DNA of 64,000 nucleotides from Denitrificimonas caeni DSM 24390 (GCF_000421765.1 NZ_ATXQ01000010.1:28382-92381); one strand, 5' to 3'; positions 32,604-43,290 are shown, counted from the first letter of the stretch. The notes: a model not told the origin generated them from the sequence alone. Made by a program: numbers and translations.

Positions 32604-32632
32604 CGGTCGCGGGCATGGCCCGCTCCTACAAG
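32604..32632. repeat. Pseudomonas-type REP sequence
   Basis: Contains GCGGGCATGGCCCGC followed by TCCTACA, the palindrome-plus-tail form typical of Pseudomonas REP elements. It lies between phoU and pstB; a degenerate second copy may follow (about 32634-32672). It could affect mRNA stability of the operon. Confidence 0.7.
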
Positions 32633-32698
32633 GTCCATGCCCAGCGCTCAAGGCCCTCATCTACAACAAGGCTATGGGAATGCATGTTTAGCGAATTT

Positions 32699-33538
32699 CT
32701 AGCCATAACGACCGGTAATGTAATCTTCGGTTTGCTTGTTGGCGGGGTTGGTAAACACGGTATCAGTGTTATCAAATTCCAGCAGCTGGCCTAAATACAT
32801 AAACGCGGTGTAGTCAGAGACCCGCGCTGCTTGCTGCATATTGTGAGTGACGATCACAATGGTGAAGCGGTCTTTTAAATCGTTGAGCAATTCTTCAATT
32901 TTCAAGGTAGAGATCGGGTCCAATGCCGAAGCAGGCTCGTCCAGCAGTAACACTTCTGGCTTGACGGCAATGGTGCGAGCAATCACCAGACGCTGTTGCT
33001 GACCACCGGACATACCTAAAGCAGACTCATGCAGACGGTCTTTGGTTTCATCCCAAATGGCTGCCGAACGCAGCGCCCATTCCACGGTTTCATCCAGTAA
33101 ACGCTTATTTTTAATGCCTTGGATACGCAAACCATAAGCGACGTTTTCATAAATGGTTTTCGGGAACGGATTAGGCTTTTGAAACACCATGCCAACGCGG
33201 CGACGCAAATCAGCCACGTCGACACCTTTAGCGTAAATATCATGGCCATCAATGGTCACTTGGCCTTCAATGCGCACACCATCGACCAAATCATTCATGC
33301 GATTAAACGAGCGCAATAAGGTCGATTTACCGCAGCCCGACGGGCCAATAAAAGCGGTGATGCGTTTTTTCGGGATTTGCATGGTGATGCCGTTCAAGGC
33401 TTTGCTGTCGCCGTAGTACAGATGCATGTCTTTGACATCAATACAGGGGGTTTCATCGGCCAAGCTCAGCTGCTGCGCCGAGCGGCCCAGTGCGGTGAAC
33501 TTCATTGCATGGGAAGCGGCTGTGGGTGAGTTCATCAT
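32699..33538 (-). CDS. pstB: Phosphate ABC transporter ATP-binding protein
   Basis: A 279-residue ATPase that powers high-affinity phosphate uptake at the inner membrane. Walker A is GPSGCGKST, the ABC signature is MSGGQQQRL, Walker B is [12 protein letters not shown], and the switch His lies in [10 protein letters not shown]. Two adjacent ATG codons (33538 and 33535) follow AAAGGC; either could be used. It sits between pstA and phoU in the standard order. Confidence 0.97.
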   Translation of the reverse strand: MMNSPTAASHAMKFTALGRSAQQLSLADETPCIDVKDMHLYYGDSKALNGITMQIPKKRITAFIGPSGCGKSTLLRSFNRMNDLVDGVRIEGQVTIDGHDIYAKGVDVADLRRRVGMVFQKPNPFPKTIYENVAYGLRIQGIKNKRLLDETVEWALRSAAIWDETKDRLHESALGMSGGQQQRLVIARTIAVKPEVLLLDEPASALDPISTLKIEELLNDLKDRFTIVIVTHNMQQAARVSDYTAFMYLGQLLEFDNTDTVFTNPANKQTEDYITGRYG

Positions 33539-33567
33539 GACTGCCTTTTGATAAAATAAAAAATCAA

Positions 33568-35244
33568 TTACATATCCAGCGCACGGAATTTCTCGCGCAG
33601 ACGATTACGAATACCGATGGCGGTAAGGTTGAGCACGGCAATCACGACCACCAACATTAAAGCTGTGGCATACACCAAGGGGCGTGCCGCTTCGACGTTG
33701 GGACTTTGAAAACCGACATCATAAATATGAAAGCCGAGGTGCATAAACTTGCGCTCTAAGTGCAGAAATGGCGCATTGATATCCAAGGGTAAATTGGGTG
33801 CCAGCTTCACCACACCAACCAACATCAGCGGTGCAACTTCACCGGCCGCGCGCGCTACCGCAAGGATCACTCCGGTCATCATCGCTGGGCTGGCCATCGG
33901 GATGACCACGCGCATTAATGTTTCAAATTTGGTCGCACCTAATGCTAACGAGCCCTCACGCACTGAACGTGGAATCCGTGACAAACCTTCTTCGGTAGCG
34001 ACAATCACCACAGGTAAAGTCAGCAATGCCAAGGTTAGCGAGGCCCAAAGTAAACCCGGGGTACCAAAGGTTGGCGCAGGCAAAGCAGGGGCATAAAACA
34101 GCTGATCTAAATTGCCACCAATAAAGTAGACAAAAAAGCCTAAACCAAACACGCCATACACAATCGATGGCACACCGGCGAGGTTATTCACGGCAATACG
34201 AATGATGCGGGTCATTAAACCTTGGCTGGCATACTCACGCAGATAGACTGCGGCAATCACGCCAAAAGGAGTGACGATCAGCGACATAATCATCACCATC
34301 AGCACGGTGCCAAAAATCGCTGGAAAAATACCGCCCTCAGTATTGGCTTCGCGCGGATCGTCAGAGACAAACTCCACCAATTTCAGCACGTAGTGCTGCA
34401 TTTTCTGCCATAGGCTCAGCGAGTTAGGCTGATAGAGACGTACTACTTCGCTGAAGTTGACCTCTTTATGCTGGCCATCAGCGGTGACTAACAGCAAGGT
34501 GTCGCGCTTAAAGGGTGTATACAGCGCCATTAACTCAGCTTCTTGAATCGCATAATCGGCCTGTAACAGCGTTTTCTCAGCCTGCAGTTCCGCAAGATTT
34601 TGTGGGGTGTCTTGGTCTTTAAGTTGCAAACTACGCTCTGCGATACGCAGCTTTTCCAACTCATAGTTGAGCGCACCAATCGCCCCACCTTCTAAACTTT
34701 GAATACGCTGATAAATTTCACCAGCACGCTCAGTGCGGCGCAGCACTTCATCCCAGAGTTGATTCTGACCTGGTTCTTGTTCAGCAATCAGTTGACCATT
34801 TTCTTTGATACCAACAATGTAGCCATAAAAATTACCCCACTCTCGGCGCTCCAAGGCCACCGCATGTTTGGGGTATTGCAGATCGCTCAATTGATGCTCT
34901 AAAACCCAGCGAAAGTCTGAACCATACAGCTCGCGGTTACCGACTTTAATTAACTGGCGATCGAGAATCTGCATCCCTTCCGGCACCGATAAGCCGGCAT
35001 TGCGAATCTGTTCTGCGGTGACTTGTTCACGCTGTACCCGCTCACCCAGCACTGGCATTTTCATGTCTTGGCTATCGGTATATTGGTATTCTTGCAAGCT
35101 GGCAGGCCAAAAATGCACTAAACCTCGCGAGGCAATCACACCGAGTAAGCCCAACACCAGCACCACACTGATGGCTACCGCCCCAGCATTCAACCACACC
35201 CAAGGGCTACCACTGGCCACCCATTTTTTCAGCGAAACCTGCAT
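33568..35244 (-). CDS. pstA: Phosphate ABC transporter permease PstA, long form
   Basis: A 558-residue permease, nearly twice the E. coli length. After a first membrane helix (about 18-40) comes an extra extracytoplasmic region of about 230 residues containing a coiled-coil-like stretch. The conserved permease core then follows with the EAA loop [24 protein letters not shown]. Long PstA/PstC forms are usual in Pseudomonas. It partners with PstC in the membrane channel. Confidence 0.94.
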   Translation of the reverse strand: MQVSLKKWVASGSPWVWLNAGAVAISVVLVLGLLGVIASRGLVHFWPASLQEYQYTDSQDMKMPVLGERVQREQVTAEQIRNAGLSVPEGMQILDRQLIKVGNRELYGSDFRWVLEHQLSDLQYPKHAVALERREWGNFYGYIVGIKENGQLIAEQEPGQNQLWDEVLRRTERAGEIYQRIQSLEGGAIGALNYELEKLRIAERSLQLKDQDTPQNLAELQAEKTLLQADYAIQEAELMALYTPFKRDTLLLVTADGQHKEVNFSEVVRLYQPNSLSLWQKMQHYVLKLVEFVSDDPREANTEGGIFPAIFGTVLMVMIMSLIVTPFGVIAAVYLREYASQGLMTRIIRIAVNNLAGVPSIVYGVFGLGFFVYFIGGNLDQLFYAPALPAPTFGTPGLLWASLTLALLTLPVVIVATEEGLSRIPRSVREGSLALGATKFETLMRVVIPMASPAMMTGVILAVARAAGEVAPLMLVGVVKLAPNLPLDINAPFLHLERKFMHLGFHIYDVGFQSPNVEAARPLVYATALMLVVVIAVLNLTAIGIRNRLREKFRALDM

Positions 35245-35291
35245 CTTCTCTGCTCCTAAACCTGTGCCAATCTGCTAGTAAAAATGGCCTA

Positions 35292-37568
35292 TTAAAGCGT
35301 GCTGTATTTGTTACGCAGGCGTTGTCTGACCAAGTCGGCCAAGGTATTGACCACAAAGGTAAATAAGAACAGCACCAAGGCAGCCAAAAACAAAATTCGA
35401 TAATGACTGCTGCCCAGTGCTGACTCGCCCATCTCCACGGCAATGTTGGCCGCCAGAGTACGCATCCCTTCGAAAATATTGGCGTTCATTACTGGCGTAT
35501 TACCGGTGGCCATCAAGACAATCATGGTTTCACCGACGGCGCGGCCCATGCCGATCATCACCGCAGAAAAAATACCCGGACTGGCGGTTGGCAACACCAC
35601 TCTGACTAAGGTTTGCCAAGGCGTTGCGCCGAGCGCTAAAGAGCCATGGCTGAGTGATTTCGGCACACCAAACAAGGCATCTTCAGCTATCGAATAGATG
35701 GTTGGAATCACCGCAAAACCCATGGCAAAACCAACCACCATGGCATTGCGCTGGTCAAAATCAATGCCTAGATCATTACTCAGCCAGTTGCGCATATCGC
35801 CATTAAAAAACCACAGCTCCATCGGCTGGCTTAAGCTAAACGACAACCAACCGAGCAACACCACCAGCGGCACTAAAACCACCACATGCCAGCCTTCAGG
35901 GATCAGATCACGGATGCGGTCAGGCAATTGCGCCCAAGCAAAAGCAAAGGTGACAATACCCAGCGGGATAATCAGCAGCACCGCAAATACACCCGGCAGG
36001 TGGGTTTCCATAAAGGGCGCAAGGAACAAGCCCGCAAAGAAGCCTAAAATAACGGTTGGCAGCGCCTCCATCAGTTCAATCACCGGCTTGATTTTTCGGC
36101 GCACCGCGGGTGCCATAAAGTATGCGGTGTACATTGCGCCGCACACCGCCAGTGGCACCGACAGCAACATCGCATAAAACGCCGCTTTCAGGGTGCCAAA
36201 AGCAAGCGGTGTGAGGCTGAACTTAGGTTCAAAATCGTTAGAGGCTGATGACGACTGCCAGGTATATTGCGGCTCGCTATAACCTTCGTACCAAACTTTG
36301 CCCCACAGCGATTTCAGTGAGGTTTCTGGGTGCGGATTGTCGATCGCATACCGATGAAAAACACCCTGTGCATCTTGCATTAACAACATCGAGGCGCGGG
36401 GCGCTAAGGCAGCCAGCAGAGGCTCTGCGTCGAGCAGCGGCTGATCAATCGCAGTTTTTTCTGCGGTGGTATTAAACAGTCCGACCCGTCCGCGACTATC
36501 CACCGCCACAAAGCCTTTGCGACGCTGCTCAGCTTCCAGCACTTTAATCGGTGCATCAGCTAGTTTTAAGGTACGAATTTTAGTCAGCTGCTGCTGATTG
36601 TGCTCATCGCGCACCATAAAATACTGAGTAATCTGCCCTTGTGAGTCACCGATTAATAATGATTGCTGCGCCAGCTGAAAGATCATCTGGGTTACCTGCT
36701 GCCCAGGCTTAACCAATGCCAAGGTATGCGACAACTGAATATTCTGCAGATCCCTTGAGTCATACACATCTAGATGACCGCTGCTACGCAGGGCGAAAAT
36801 GTAGTGATGGTCAGGTGCGATCAGCACACGCTGATATAAGCTGGTGCTTGGAAAAACGATTGGCTCTAGCGTTTCCTGCACTTCACCGGTTATAAAATTA
36901 CTGCGCTGACGCAGCAAGACCATCACTACCTCTCCCTTATCCACTAAGCCGGCCAGCAGCACCCCATCAGGCGCTGTCTGCTGAGTAATGTAGTGCAAAG
37001 GGCGTTGTTGCGAGTCCAACTGCAAGGGTTTGCCGTTAAACAGTTGCGTGACCTGTGGTTTAACACCCAAGCGCTGGCCTTGCGCATCAAAGTCCACTTT
37101 AAAAGTGGTTGCCACCGCGAGCGCTTGGCCATTATTCAGGCCTAACAACAGCGTGTCATCACCTGGTGTTTTAACTTTAATACTGCTAATTGCAGCGTCC
37201 ATTAACGGCAGTTGCTGCTCAGAGACGGGCTGGCCGTTTTGCGCATTAATAAACAGTAGCTTGCCACTTTCGGTCAGCAGCGCCGCAATTTCATTTTGCT
37301 CTTCGGTAAACATGGTCAGAATCTTGTCAGCACGTACCGACTCTGGCAGCTCAAAACTGCTTTCTTGCTCAATGCTGGCGCTTTTAAACAGCGGCATCAC
37401 TTCATACAATAGGTAAAAGAAAATCAGCGTAATCGCAACAATCACGCTCAAACCACCCAGCGCAATTGCCCGTCGCGCAAAGCGATCTTTCCAAGCACGA
37501 AATTTACGCCGAGTGCGCATGCGAGGACTGTTGAGTTCCTGCTCTAATAGCGACGATATATCCTGCAT
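35292..37568 (-). CDS. pstC: Phosphate ABC transporter permease PstC, long form
   Basis: A 758-residue permease. An N-terminal helix (about 40-62) is followed by roughly 370 residues of extracytoplasmic sequence rich in short beta-type repeats (propeller-like pattern, for example VDKGEVVMVLLRQRSN). The membrane core is at the C-terminus, with the EAA loop [20 protein letters not shown]. The start MQDISSLLEQEL at 37568 is chosen; the earlier in-frame ATG (37631) overlaps the Pho box. It is the first gene of pstCAB-phoU with its own Pho box. Confidence 0.94.
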   Translation of the reverse strand: MQDISSLLEQELNSPRMRTRRKFRAWKDRFARRAIALGGLSVIVAITLIFFYLLYEVMPLFKSASIEQESSFELPESVRADKILTMFTEEQNEIAALLTESGKLLFINAQNGQPVSEQQLPLMDAAISSIKVKTPGDDTLLLGLNNGQALAVATTFKVDFDAQGQRLGVKPQVTQLFNGKPLQLDSQQRPLHYITQQTAPDGVLLAGLVDKGEVVMVLLRQRSNFITGEVQETLEPIVFPSTSLYQRVLIAPDHHYIFALRSSGHLDVYDSRDLQNIQLSHTLALVKPGQQVTQMIFQLAQQSLLIGDSQGQITQYFMVRDEHNQQQLTKIRTLKLADAPIKVLEAEQRRKGFVAVDSRGRVGLFNTTAEKTAIDQPLLDAEPLLAALAPRASMLLMQDAQGVFHRYAIDNPHPETSLKSLWGKVWYEGYSEPQYTWQSSSASNDFEPKFSLTPLAFGTLKAAFYAMLLSVPLAVCGAMYTAYFMAPAVRRKIKPVIELMEALPTVILGFFAGLFLAPFMETHLPGVFAVLLIIPLGIVTFAFAWAQLPDRIRDLIPEGWHVVVLVPLVVLLGWLSFSLSQPMELWFFNGDMRNWLSNDLGIDFDQRNAMVVGFAMGFAVIPTIYSIAEDALFGVPKSLSHGSLALGATPWQTLVRVVLPTASPGIFSAVMIGMGRAVGETMIVLMATGNTPVMNANIFEGMRTLAANIAVEMGESALGSSHYRILFLAALVLFLFTFVVNTLADLVRQRLRNKYSTL

Positions 37569-37613
37569 AGCCTGACCCTTGAAGAAACTTTGTCTGCACT
37601 TTAAGACTTTTGT

Positions 37614-37631
37614 GTGACAGTTAAATGACAA
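37614..37631 (-). promoter_or_regulatory. Pho box upstream of pstC
   Basis: On the plus strand GTGACAG-TTAA-ATGACAA, i.e. TTGTCAT-TTAA-CTGTCAC on the coding strand, a near-perfect PhoB site. It lies 45 nt before the pstC ATG and just downstream of the pstS terminator, so pstC has its own PhoB-dependent promoter. Confidence 0.82.
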
Positions 37632-37634
37632 ACA

Positions 37635-37662
37635 AAAAAAGGAGCCGAAGCTCCCTTTTTTA
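37635..37662 (-). terminator. Terminator after pstS
   Basis: GGGAGC-TTCG-GCTCC hairpin with a stable tetraloop, flanked by A- and T-runs on both sides. It separates pstS from pstCAB-phoU, allowing a much higher level of the binding protein than of the permease. Confidence 0.88.
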
Positions 37663-37678
37663 TGTGTGACTTGAATCC

Positions 37679-38653
37679 TTACAACTCAAGATCTTTATAC
37701 AACTTCTCAACCACAGTGGCCGGCAATGGTACATAGCCGTCACGGTTAACCACTTCTTGACCTTGCTTGGACAGCATCAGCTTGACGAACTCACGGTCTA
37801 ACGGTGCTAAGGCCTGGTTAGGACGCTTATTCACATACACGTACAGGTAACGTGATAATGGGAAATCGCCCGAGGCGGCTTGCTCAGGTGTGGCTTCGAT
37901 AAACGGCTCACCCGCTTTTGCGGCCAAGGGTACTGCACGTACCGATGAGGTGCGGTAGCCAATCCCAGAATAACCGATGGCATTTAACGACGATGACACC
38001 GACTGCACTACTGAAGCAGAACCTGGTTGCTCATTTACGTTGTTTTTAAAGTCACCTTTACACAAGGCATTATCTTTAAAGTAACCGTAAGTACCTGACA
38101 CTGAGTTACGGCCGTAAAGCTGAATCGGTCGCTCAGCCCAGGCATCACTCAAGCCCAGATCACCCCAGCGCGTAATGTCTTTACCTGTGCTGCAGCGGCG
38201 TGTTGAGGAGAAAATCGCGTCGACTTGCTCAATGGTCAGGCCTTCAATCGGATTATCTTTGTGCACATACACTGCCAGCGCATCAATCGCCACTGGCACA
38301 GCAGTCGGGCGATAACCGTAGCGCGCCTCGAAAGCTTGAATTTCACTGTCTTTCATCGTCCGTGACATCGGCCCCATATTGGCCGTACCTTCCGCCAAGG
38401 CTGGCGGCGCTGTTGAAGAGCCAGCAGCTTGGATCTGCACATTGACGTTGGGATAATTCTTTTTAAACTCTTGCGCCCATAACGTCATTAGATTCGCTAA
38501 GGTATCTGAACCGATGCTGGTCAGGTTGCCTGAAATACCACTGGCACGCTCGTAGTCGGGCAGTTTTGCATCCACTGCGGCCGTAGCTGAAAACGTTGAA
38601 AACGCCGTACAAAGAGTTAGCGCCGTAGCAAGTGCTTTGATTTTCGCGGTCAT
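37679..38653 (-). CDS. pstS: Phosphate-binding periplasmic protein PstS
   Basis: A 324-residue periplasmic phosphate-binding protein. A Sec signal peptide (residues 1-26, ending FSATAA) precedes the mature protein. The phosphate-site segments [22 protein letters not shown] and [11 protein letters not shown] are visible. The start at 38653 has CGGAGA upstream; a longer in-frame ATG (38719) lacks a signal-peptide layout. A Pho box lies 94 nt upstream and a strong terminator downstream. Confidence 0.95.
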   Translation of the reverse strand: MTAKIKALATALTLCTAFSTFSATAAVDAKLPDYERASGISGNLTSIGSDTLANLMTLWAQEFKKNYPNVNVQIQAAGSSTAPPALAEGTANMGPMSRTMKDSEIQAFEARYGYRPTAVPVAIDALAVYVHKDNPIEGLTIEQVDAIFSSTRRCSTGKDITRWGDLGLSDAWAERPIQLYGRNSVSGTYGYFKDNALCKGDFKNNVNEQPGSASVVQSVSSSLNAIGYSGIGYRTSSVRAVPLAAKAGEPFIEATPEQAASGDFPLSRYLYVYVNKRPNQALAPLDREFVKLMLSKQGQEVVNRDGYVPLPATVVEKLYKDLEL

Positions 38654-38746
38654 AGAGATCTCCGATTGATTCACCAAGCTGAACTGATACCTTTGCATCA
38701 GTACGGAAGCCTGCGCCATCCGATGACTGCATACTAAGTCGCTTAA

Positions 38747-38764
38747 ATGACAGTTTAATGAAAG
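38747..38764 (-). promoter_or_regulatory. Pho box upstream of pstS
   Basis: On the plus strand ATGACAG-TTTA-ATGAAAG, i.e. CTTTCAT-TAAA-CTGTCAT on the coding strand: the two 7-bp PhoB half-sites with the right 4-nt spacing. It lies in the region shared with the divergent msrAB fusion gene. Confidence 0.8.
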
Positions 38765-38865
38765 CGCTGATATTGCTTAATTTGTTTATCAGAGTATTTC
38801 TGTCGGGCTTTCAGCAAAATGATGTATGTCATACTACAAGTCGCCTTTTCAAAGAGTAAACAACC

Positions 38866-40452
38866 ATGTTGCAGTCCAGAAAATGGAAAACCATTTGTGC
38901 TCTAATCTTTGTCAGCGTACTCGCTGCATGGTTGTTGTTTGGCTCGAACCCACTGGCCAATGCCAACGCTGGTCAGTCGATTCTGCAACAACAAATCGAA
39001 CAACTCGCCGATGTTAAACAGACGACACCCAGCCCGCTGTTTACTGGCAGTAAACCAACCCTCATTAAGCTGTGGGCCAGCTGGTGCCCGCTCTGTTTAT
39101 CCGAACTGCAAGAAACCCAAGACTGGAGCAGCGATCCTGACTTTGCCGGTGCCAACTTAATCACCATTGCCTCACCCGGTATTTTAGGTGAGCAGAAAAC
39201 TGCAGCCTTTAAAGAATGGTATGCGGGGCTAAATTACCCACAGTTACCGCTGCGTTTAGACCCAAGCGGGCAACTGATTAAAGCGCTGGGAGTGAAGGTC
39301 TACCCGAGCTGGGCGGTCTTGGATGCAAAAGGACAGTTGGCGCGAGTGATCAAAGGCAGCATCAATAAATCGCAAGCTCTAGCCTTACTGGATAACCCTG
39401 CAGCTGATTTAGCGGCTCATCAAGGCACCTTTTATCAGCCGAAAAGCAACCAAGCGGCGACTCCCATCAATGCCAAAACCATTTACTTGGCCGGTGGTTG
39501 TTTCTGGGGTGTCGAAGCCTATTTCGAGCGCATTGATGGCGTGATCGATGCTGTTTCAGGCTATGCCAATGGCCGTACTGACAACCCCAGCTACGAAGAT
39601 GTGATTTATCGTAATACCGGCCATGCGGAAACCGTCAAAGTCACCTACAACCCAGACAAACTTAGTCTTGATGATATTTTGCAGTATTACTTCCGTATCA
39701 TTGACCCAACCTTGCTCAACCAACAGGGTAACGACCGCGGCAGCCAATACCGCACCGGCATTTACAGCACGCAGGCTGACGAACAAGCAATAGTTGCTGC
39801 CGCGTTAAGTAAGCTGCAAGAACGCTTTAAAAAACCGATCGTGGTGGAAAACCAACCGCTGCTGCAGTTCTTTGATGCCGAGGAATACCATCAAGACTAT
39901 TTAGTGAAAAACCCCAATGGTTACTGCCATGTTGATCTGAATAAAGCCGAGCAACCCTTGCCCGGTAAAGCACCTGCAGAAGACAAACAAGTCAAAGCCT
40001 TTGATCCCAGCCAGTATCAAAAAGCTGACGCCAACACATTAAAGCAGCAACTGACCCGCGAGCAGTATCAAATCACGCAAAACAGCGGCACTGAGCGTGC
40101 CTTTAGCCATGCCTATGATGATTTGTTTGAGCCTGGCTTGTATGTGGATATTGTCAGCGGTGAGCCATTGTTCAGTTCGCAAGACAAATATCAGTCCGGC
40201 TGTGGCTGGCCGAGCTTTGTCAAACCCATTAGCGCCGCTGCCGTCACCGAGCATGTCGACACCAGCTACAATATGCGCCGTGTGGAAGTGCGCAGTAAAC
40301 TGGCTGACTCACACCTCGGCCATGTATTCCCTGATGGTCCGCCTGATCGCGGCGGGCTGCGCTATTGCATCAACGGCGCGAGCTTAAACTTTATCCCCGC
40401 AGAGCAAATGGCCGCGCAAGGTTATGCCCAGTGGCTAAAGGCTGTAGAATAA
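38866..40452 (+). CDS. msrAB: Thioredoxin-MsrA-MsrB trifunctional methionine sulfoxide reductase (PilB-like)
   Basis: A 528-residue fusion resembling Neisseria PilB. An N-terminal signal/anchor helix (about 8-26) directs it to the periplasm. A TlpA-like thioredoxin domain follows with WASWCPLC (Cys74 and Cys77). MsrA then carries the catalytic GCFWG near residue 211. The C-terminal MsrB domain has SGCGWPSF and the catalytic Cys in [11 protein letters not shown]. The first domain should feed electrons to the two reductases, which repair S- and R-methionine sulfoxide in exported proteins. The gene is divergent from pstS. Confidence 0.93.
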   Translation: MLQSRKWKTICALIFVSVLAAWLLFGSNPLANANAGQSILQQQIEQLADVKQTTPSPLFTGSKPTLIKLWASWCPLCLSELQETQDWSSDPDFAGANLITIASPGILGEQKTAAFKEWYAGLNYPQLPLRLDPSGQLIKALGVKVYPSWAVLDAKGQLARVIKGSINKSQALALLDNPAADLAAHQGTFYQPKSNQAATPINAKTIYLAGGCFWGVEAYFERIDGVIDAVSGYANGRTDNPSYEDVIYRNTGHAETVKVTYNPDKLSLDDILQYYFRIIDPTLLNQQGNDRGSQYRTGIYSTQADEQAIVAAALSKLQERFKKPIVVENQPLLQFFDAEEYHQDYLVKNPNGYCHVDLNKAEQPLPGKAPAEDKQVKAFDPSQYQKADANTLKQQLTREQYQITQNSGTERAFSHAYDDLFEPGLYVDIVSGEPLFSSQDKYQSGCGWPSFVKPISAAAVTEHVDTSYNMRRVEVRSKLADSHLGHVFPDGPPDRGGLRYCINGASLNFIPAEQMAAQGYAQWLKAVE

Positions 40453-40474
40453 ACCTCTCTATTGAGTGCTGCTC

Positions 40475-40605
40475 GCTCTTCGACTCTTAATTGATACAGA
40501 GGCCGAAGAGCTTCTAGCCTGCAGACTGATAAGTCGCTCTAGCACTCGCACACCCGCTTAATGTTACTTAACCGTCACTGCTTATCAGTGACGGTGCACT
40601 TTTTT
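40475..40605 (+). promoter_or_regulatory. Candidate transcription attenuator in the sulP leader
   Basis: Three elements lie in order before sulP: an 8-bp inverted repeat GCTCTTCG (40475-40482)/CGAAGAGC (40504-40511); the segment ACTGATAAG (40525-40533); and a U-tract terminator at 40571-40605. ACTGATAAG is perfectly complementary to CTTATCAGT (40581-40589), which makes up the loop and the start of the 3' arm of the terminator. The two pairings exclude each other, as in antiterminator/terminator switches. Function is inference. Confidence 0.45.
40571..40605 (+). terminator. Intrinsic terminator directly upstream of sulP
   Basis: ACCGTCACTG (40571-40580), loop CTTAT, CAGTGACGGT (40586-40595), then GCACTTTTTT. 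The stem is a perfect 10 bp. Only 15 nt separate it from the sulP ATG, so it either ends msrAB transcripts or attenuates sulP. Confidence 0.85.
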
Positions 40606-40620
40606 AGCTTAGGAATACTG

Positions 40621-42108
40621 ATGCTGCAATCATTAAAAAACACTTGGTTTTACAATATCCGTGGCGATGTGCTGGCTGGATTGGTCGTTGCCTTGGCGCT
40701 GATTCCCGAAGCCATTGCGTTTTCTGTGATTGCTGGCGTTGATCCAAAAGTCGGTCTCTACGCCTCGTTCTGTATTGCCATCGTGATTGCCTTTGTCGGC
40801 GGTCGTCCTGCGATGATTTCTGCCGCCACCGGCGCGATGGCGTTATTGATGGTCAGTTTAGTAAAAGAGCATGGTTTGCAGTATTTACTGGCTGCGACCT
40901 TACTCTGCGGGCTTTTACAGATCGTCGCTGGCTACTTAAAACTAGGCTCGCTGATGCGCTTTGTTTCGCATTCAGTAGTCACAGGCTTTGTCAATGCGCT
41001 GGCTATCCTGATTTTTCTCGCCCAACTCCCTGAACTAACCAATGTCACTTGGCATGTGTATGCCATGACGGCTGGCGGTTTAGCGATTATTTACTTGTTC
41101 CCCTATGTGCCGAAACTGGGCAAGTTAATTCCCTCGCCGCTGGTGTGCATCATCACCTTGACCATCATCGCCATGAGCATGGGTTTAGATATCCGCACCG
41201 TTGGTGATCTTGGCCAACTGCCCGATACCCTGCCGATTTTCTTATGGCCCGACGTGCCGCTGAACTGGGAAACTCTAAGTATTATTTTCCCGTACTCAGC
41301 CGCTTTAGCCATCGTTGGTCTGCTTGAGTCCTTAATGACGGCGACCATCATTGATGAAATGACTGACACAGACAGCGACAAAAACCGTGAATGTAAAGGC
41401 CAAGGTGTGGCGAATATTGTCGCTGGCATGCTCGGTGGCATGGCCGGTTGCGCAATGATTGGTCAGTCGGTGATTAACGTTAAATCCGGCGGCCGCTCAC
41501 GACTCTCAACCCTCTGCGCTGGGGTGTTTTTATTACTGCTGATGCTGTTCTTAAGCGAATGGCTACAACGTATTCCGATGGCCGCACTGGTAGCAGTGAT
41601 GATTATGGTATCGATCGGCACCTTCCGTTGGGGTTCACTACGCACGCTGAAAACCTATCCACTGTCGACCAATATTGTCATGATCGCCACCGTGGTCGTG
41701 GTGGTTTTCACTCATAACTTAGCTTATGGAGTGTTGACTGGCGTGCTACTGGCGGCGATGTTTTTTGCCAACAAAGTTGGCCATTATATGGCGATTTCCT
41801 CACGCCTCAGTGCCGACAAAACAGAGCGCACTTATGACGTCACCGGCCAAGTTTTTTTCAGCTCCGCGGATAAGTTTATTGCTGCTTTCGATTTGAAAGA
41901 GCCGATCAAGAAAGTCATCATTGATTTAAGTCGCGCGCACTTCTGGGACATCACTGCGGTCGCAGCGCTGGATAAAGTGGTGCTGAAGTTTCGCCGCAAT
42001 GGCGTGATTGTCGAAGTGCTGAGCTTAAATAAAGCCAGCGCCACCATCGTTGACCGTTTTGGTGTGCATGACAAACCCGACGCCATTGATCAATTGATGG
42101 GCCATTGA
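40621..42108 (+). CDS. SulP family inorganic anion transporter
   Basis: A 495-residue SLC26/SulP membrane protein with about 12-14 helices: the N-terminal [21 protein letters not shown] signature, [19 protein letters not shown] in the core, and a C-terminal STAS domain (about 400-495). The substrate may be sulfate, bicarbonate or another anion. ATG at 40621 has AGGAA upstream; an upstream ATG at 40561 would put the terminator hairpin inside the coding region. It is probably monocistronic. Confidence 0.88.
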   Translation: MLQSLKNTWFYNIRGDVLAGLVVALALIPEAIAFSVIAGVDPKVGLYASFCIAIVIAFVGGRPAMISAATGAMALLMVSLVKEHGLQYLLAATLLCGLLQIVAGYLKLGSLMRFVSHSVVTGFVNALAILIFLAQLPELTNVTWHVYAMTAGGLAIIYLFPYVPKLGKLIPSPLVCIITLTIIAMSMGLDIRTVGDLGQLPDTLPIFLWPDVPLNWETLSIIFPYSAALAIVGLLESLMTATIIDEMTDTDSDKNRECKGQGVANIVAGMLGGMAGCAMIGQSVINVKSGGRSRLSTLCAGVFLLLLMLFLSEWLQRIPMAALVAVMIMVSIGTFRWGSLRTLKTYPLSTNIVMIATVVVVVFTHNLAYGVLTGVLLAAMFFANKVGHYMAISSRLSADKTERTYDVTGQVFFSSADKFIAAFDLKEPIKKVIIDLSRAHFWDITAVAALDKVVLKFRRNGVIVEVLSLNKASATIVDRFGVHDKPDAIDQLMGH

Positions 42109-42175
42109 TCAGCTGATCACTATCACTATCACTGGCGCGGCGCAGATCGCTAACGTGCCAGTGGAGAAGCGAAGC

Positions 42176-43165
42176 TTATTGGGCTGGATGGATCGCACGG
42201 AATAACTGCAAGCTGCTATTGAGTGCACCTTGCATATCGCCACTGTCCAGCCAATCAGCGCAGCAACCAAGCTGCAACGCATCATTCCAAATAAACGGCT
42301 GGCCTTGGCGAACACTAGTGTCATGGCGTGATAAGCGCCAGTAATGCGAGGTGAGCACCTGCGCTGTCTGCTCAATCGCAAAATGTTGGCAGAATGCCTC
42401 AATCAAAGCATCGGGCGAATCGTGCTGCGCCGCAGCAAAAGTGCTGTGTAGCATCCACACTTCGGCTAAACCGCGCGCGGTGCCTCGTGCAGGCTTACTG
42501 CTTTCGCGAATGGCAGTATGCAGCAGTGGATGACCACCACGGTAGACATCAGCGCTGAGATTCAGCGGCTGACTAAAACCTACAGCGCAGACATATTGCG
42601 CAAGGCTCGCATCCGCGACTGTTTTACACTCTTTAAAGCCGTCAAAGTCTTTCAGCAAATCATAGGCTTGCTCAGCGGGACTGGTGACGATCACCTTGTC
42701 GGCTTCGGTCAGCACTTGTCCGTCTGCATCGAGCAACTGCCAGCGTCCAGCACTCTTTTGCAAACGCTGGACACGGCTGCCGGTCAGCGTATCAATGTGC
42801 CCAGCAATCTGCTTATGCCAAGTGTTCATTGAGGGCGTGGCGCATAAGGTGGTTTGCATCTGCGTATCAGTGGTCGCATCAAAACGCGCACTCGGACGCT
42901 GCCAAGCGGAGACAAATCCAGCACGAATCCACGCCTGCTGCTTGGCCAGTAAAACAGGATCGAGGTCTGCATTCATTGCAAACTCAGGCGCACCCAAATC
43001 GACCGAATAATTTTCATCAATTCGTCGACGGCTGCAGCGACCACCAAGACCGCGGCTTTTCTCGAGCAAACGGCAACTGACGCCAGCCTCATCTAATAAA
43101 CTGGCGATAAAACAACCGGCTGTACCTGCGCCAATAATGGCAACCTCGACACTCACTGACGTCAT
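42176..43165 (-). CDS. NAD(P)/FAD-dependent oxidoreductase (renalase-like)
   Basis: A 329-residue flavoprotein. The N-terminal Rossmann motif IGAGTAGCFIASLL is followed by LLEKSRGLGGRCSRRR, the renalase/amine-oxidase-like FAD pattern. The start at 43165 (MTSVSVEVAIIG) follows GAGGG. It is divergent from a MerR regulator; in P. putida a comparable FAD gene belongs to the light-inducible LitR regulon (from memory). The substrate is unknown. Confidence 0.8.
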   Translation of the reverse strand: MTSVSVEVAIIGAGTAGCFIASLLDEAGVSCRLLEKSRGLGGRCSRRRIDENYSVDLGAPEFAMNADLDPVLLAKQQAWIRAGFVSAWQRPSARFDATTDTQMQTTLCATPSMNTWHKQIAGHIDTLTGSRVQRLQKSAGRWQLLDADGQVLTEADKVIVTSPAEQAYDLLKDFDGFKECKTVADASLAQYVCAVGFSQPLNLSADVYRGGHPLLHTAIRESSKPARGTARGLAEVWMLHSTFAAAQHDSPDALIEAFCQHFAIEQTAQVLTSHYWRLSRHDTSVRQGQPFIWNDALQLGCCADWLDSGDMQGALNSSLQLFRAIHPAQ

Positions 43166-43219
43166 AACACCCTCTGACAAATAACTATGCGGCAAAACAA
43201 TAGTGGATATGCGTATTGT

Positions 43220-43242
43220 TGTACACCTCTGTTTTATGTATA
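43220..43242. promoter_or_regulatory. Candidate LitR/MerR operator repeats
   Basis: TGTACA (43220-43225) and TGTATA (43237-43242) form a direct repeat in the divergent region between the FAD gene and the MerR gene. LitR-type regulators are known to bind TGTA-containing repeats; the spacing here (11 nt between half-sites) should be compared with the published consensus. Confidence 0.4.
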
Positions 43243-43290
43243 ACTATTTGTTAATTGCATCAACACAGCGTTAATAGAGTAGAAACTCCG

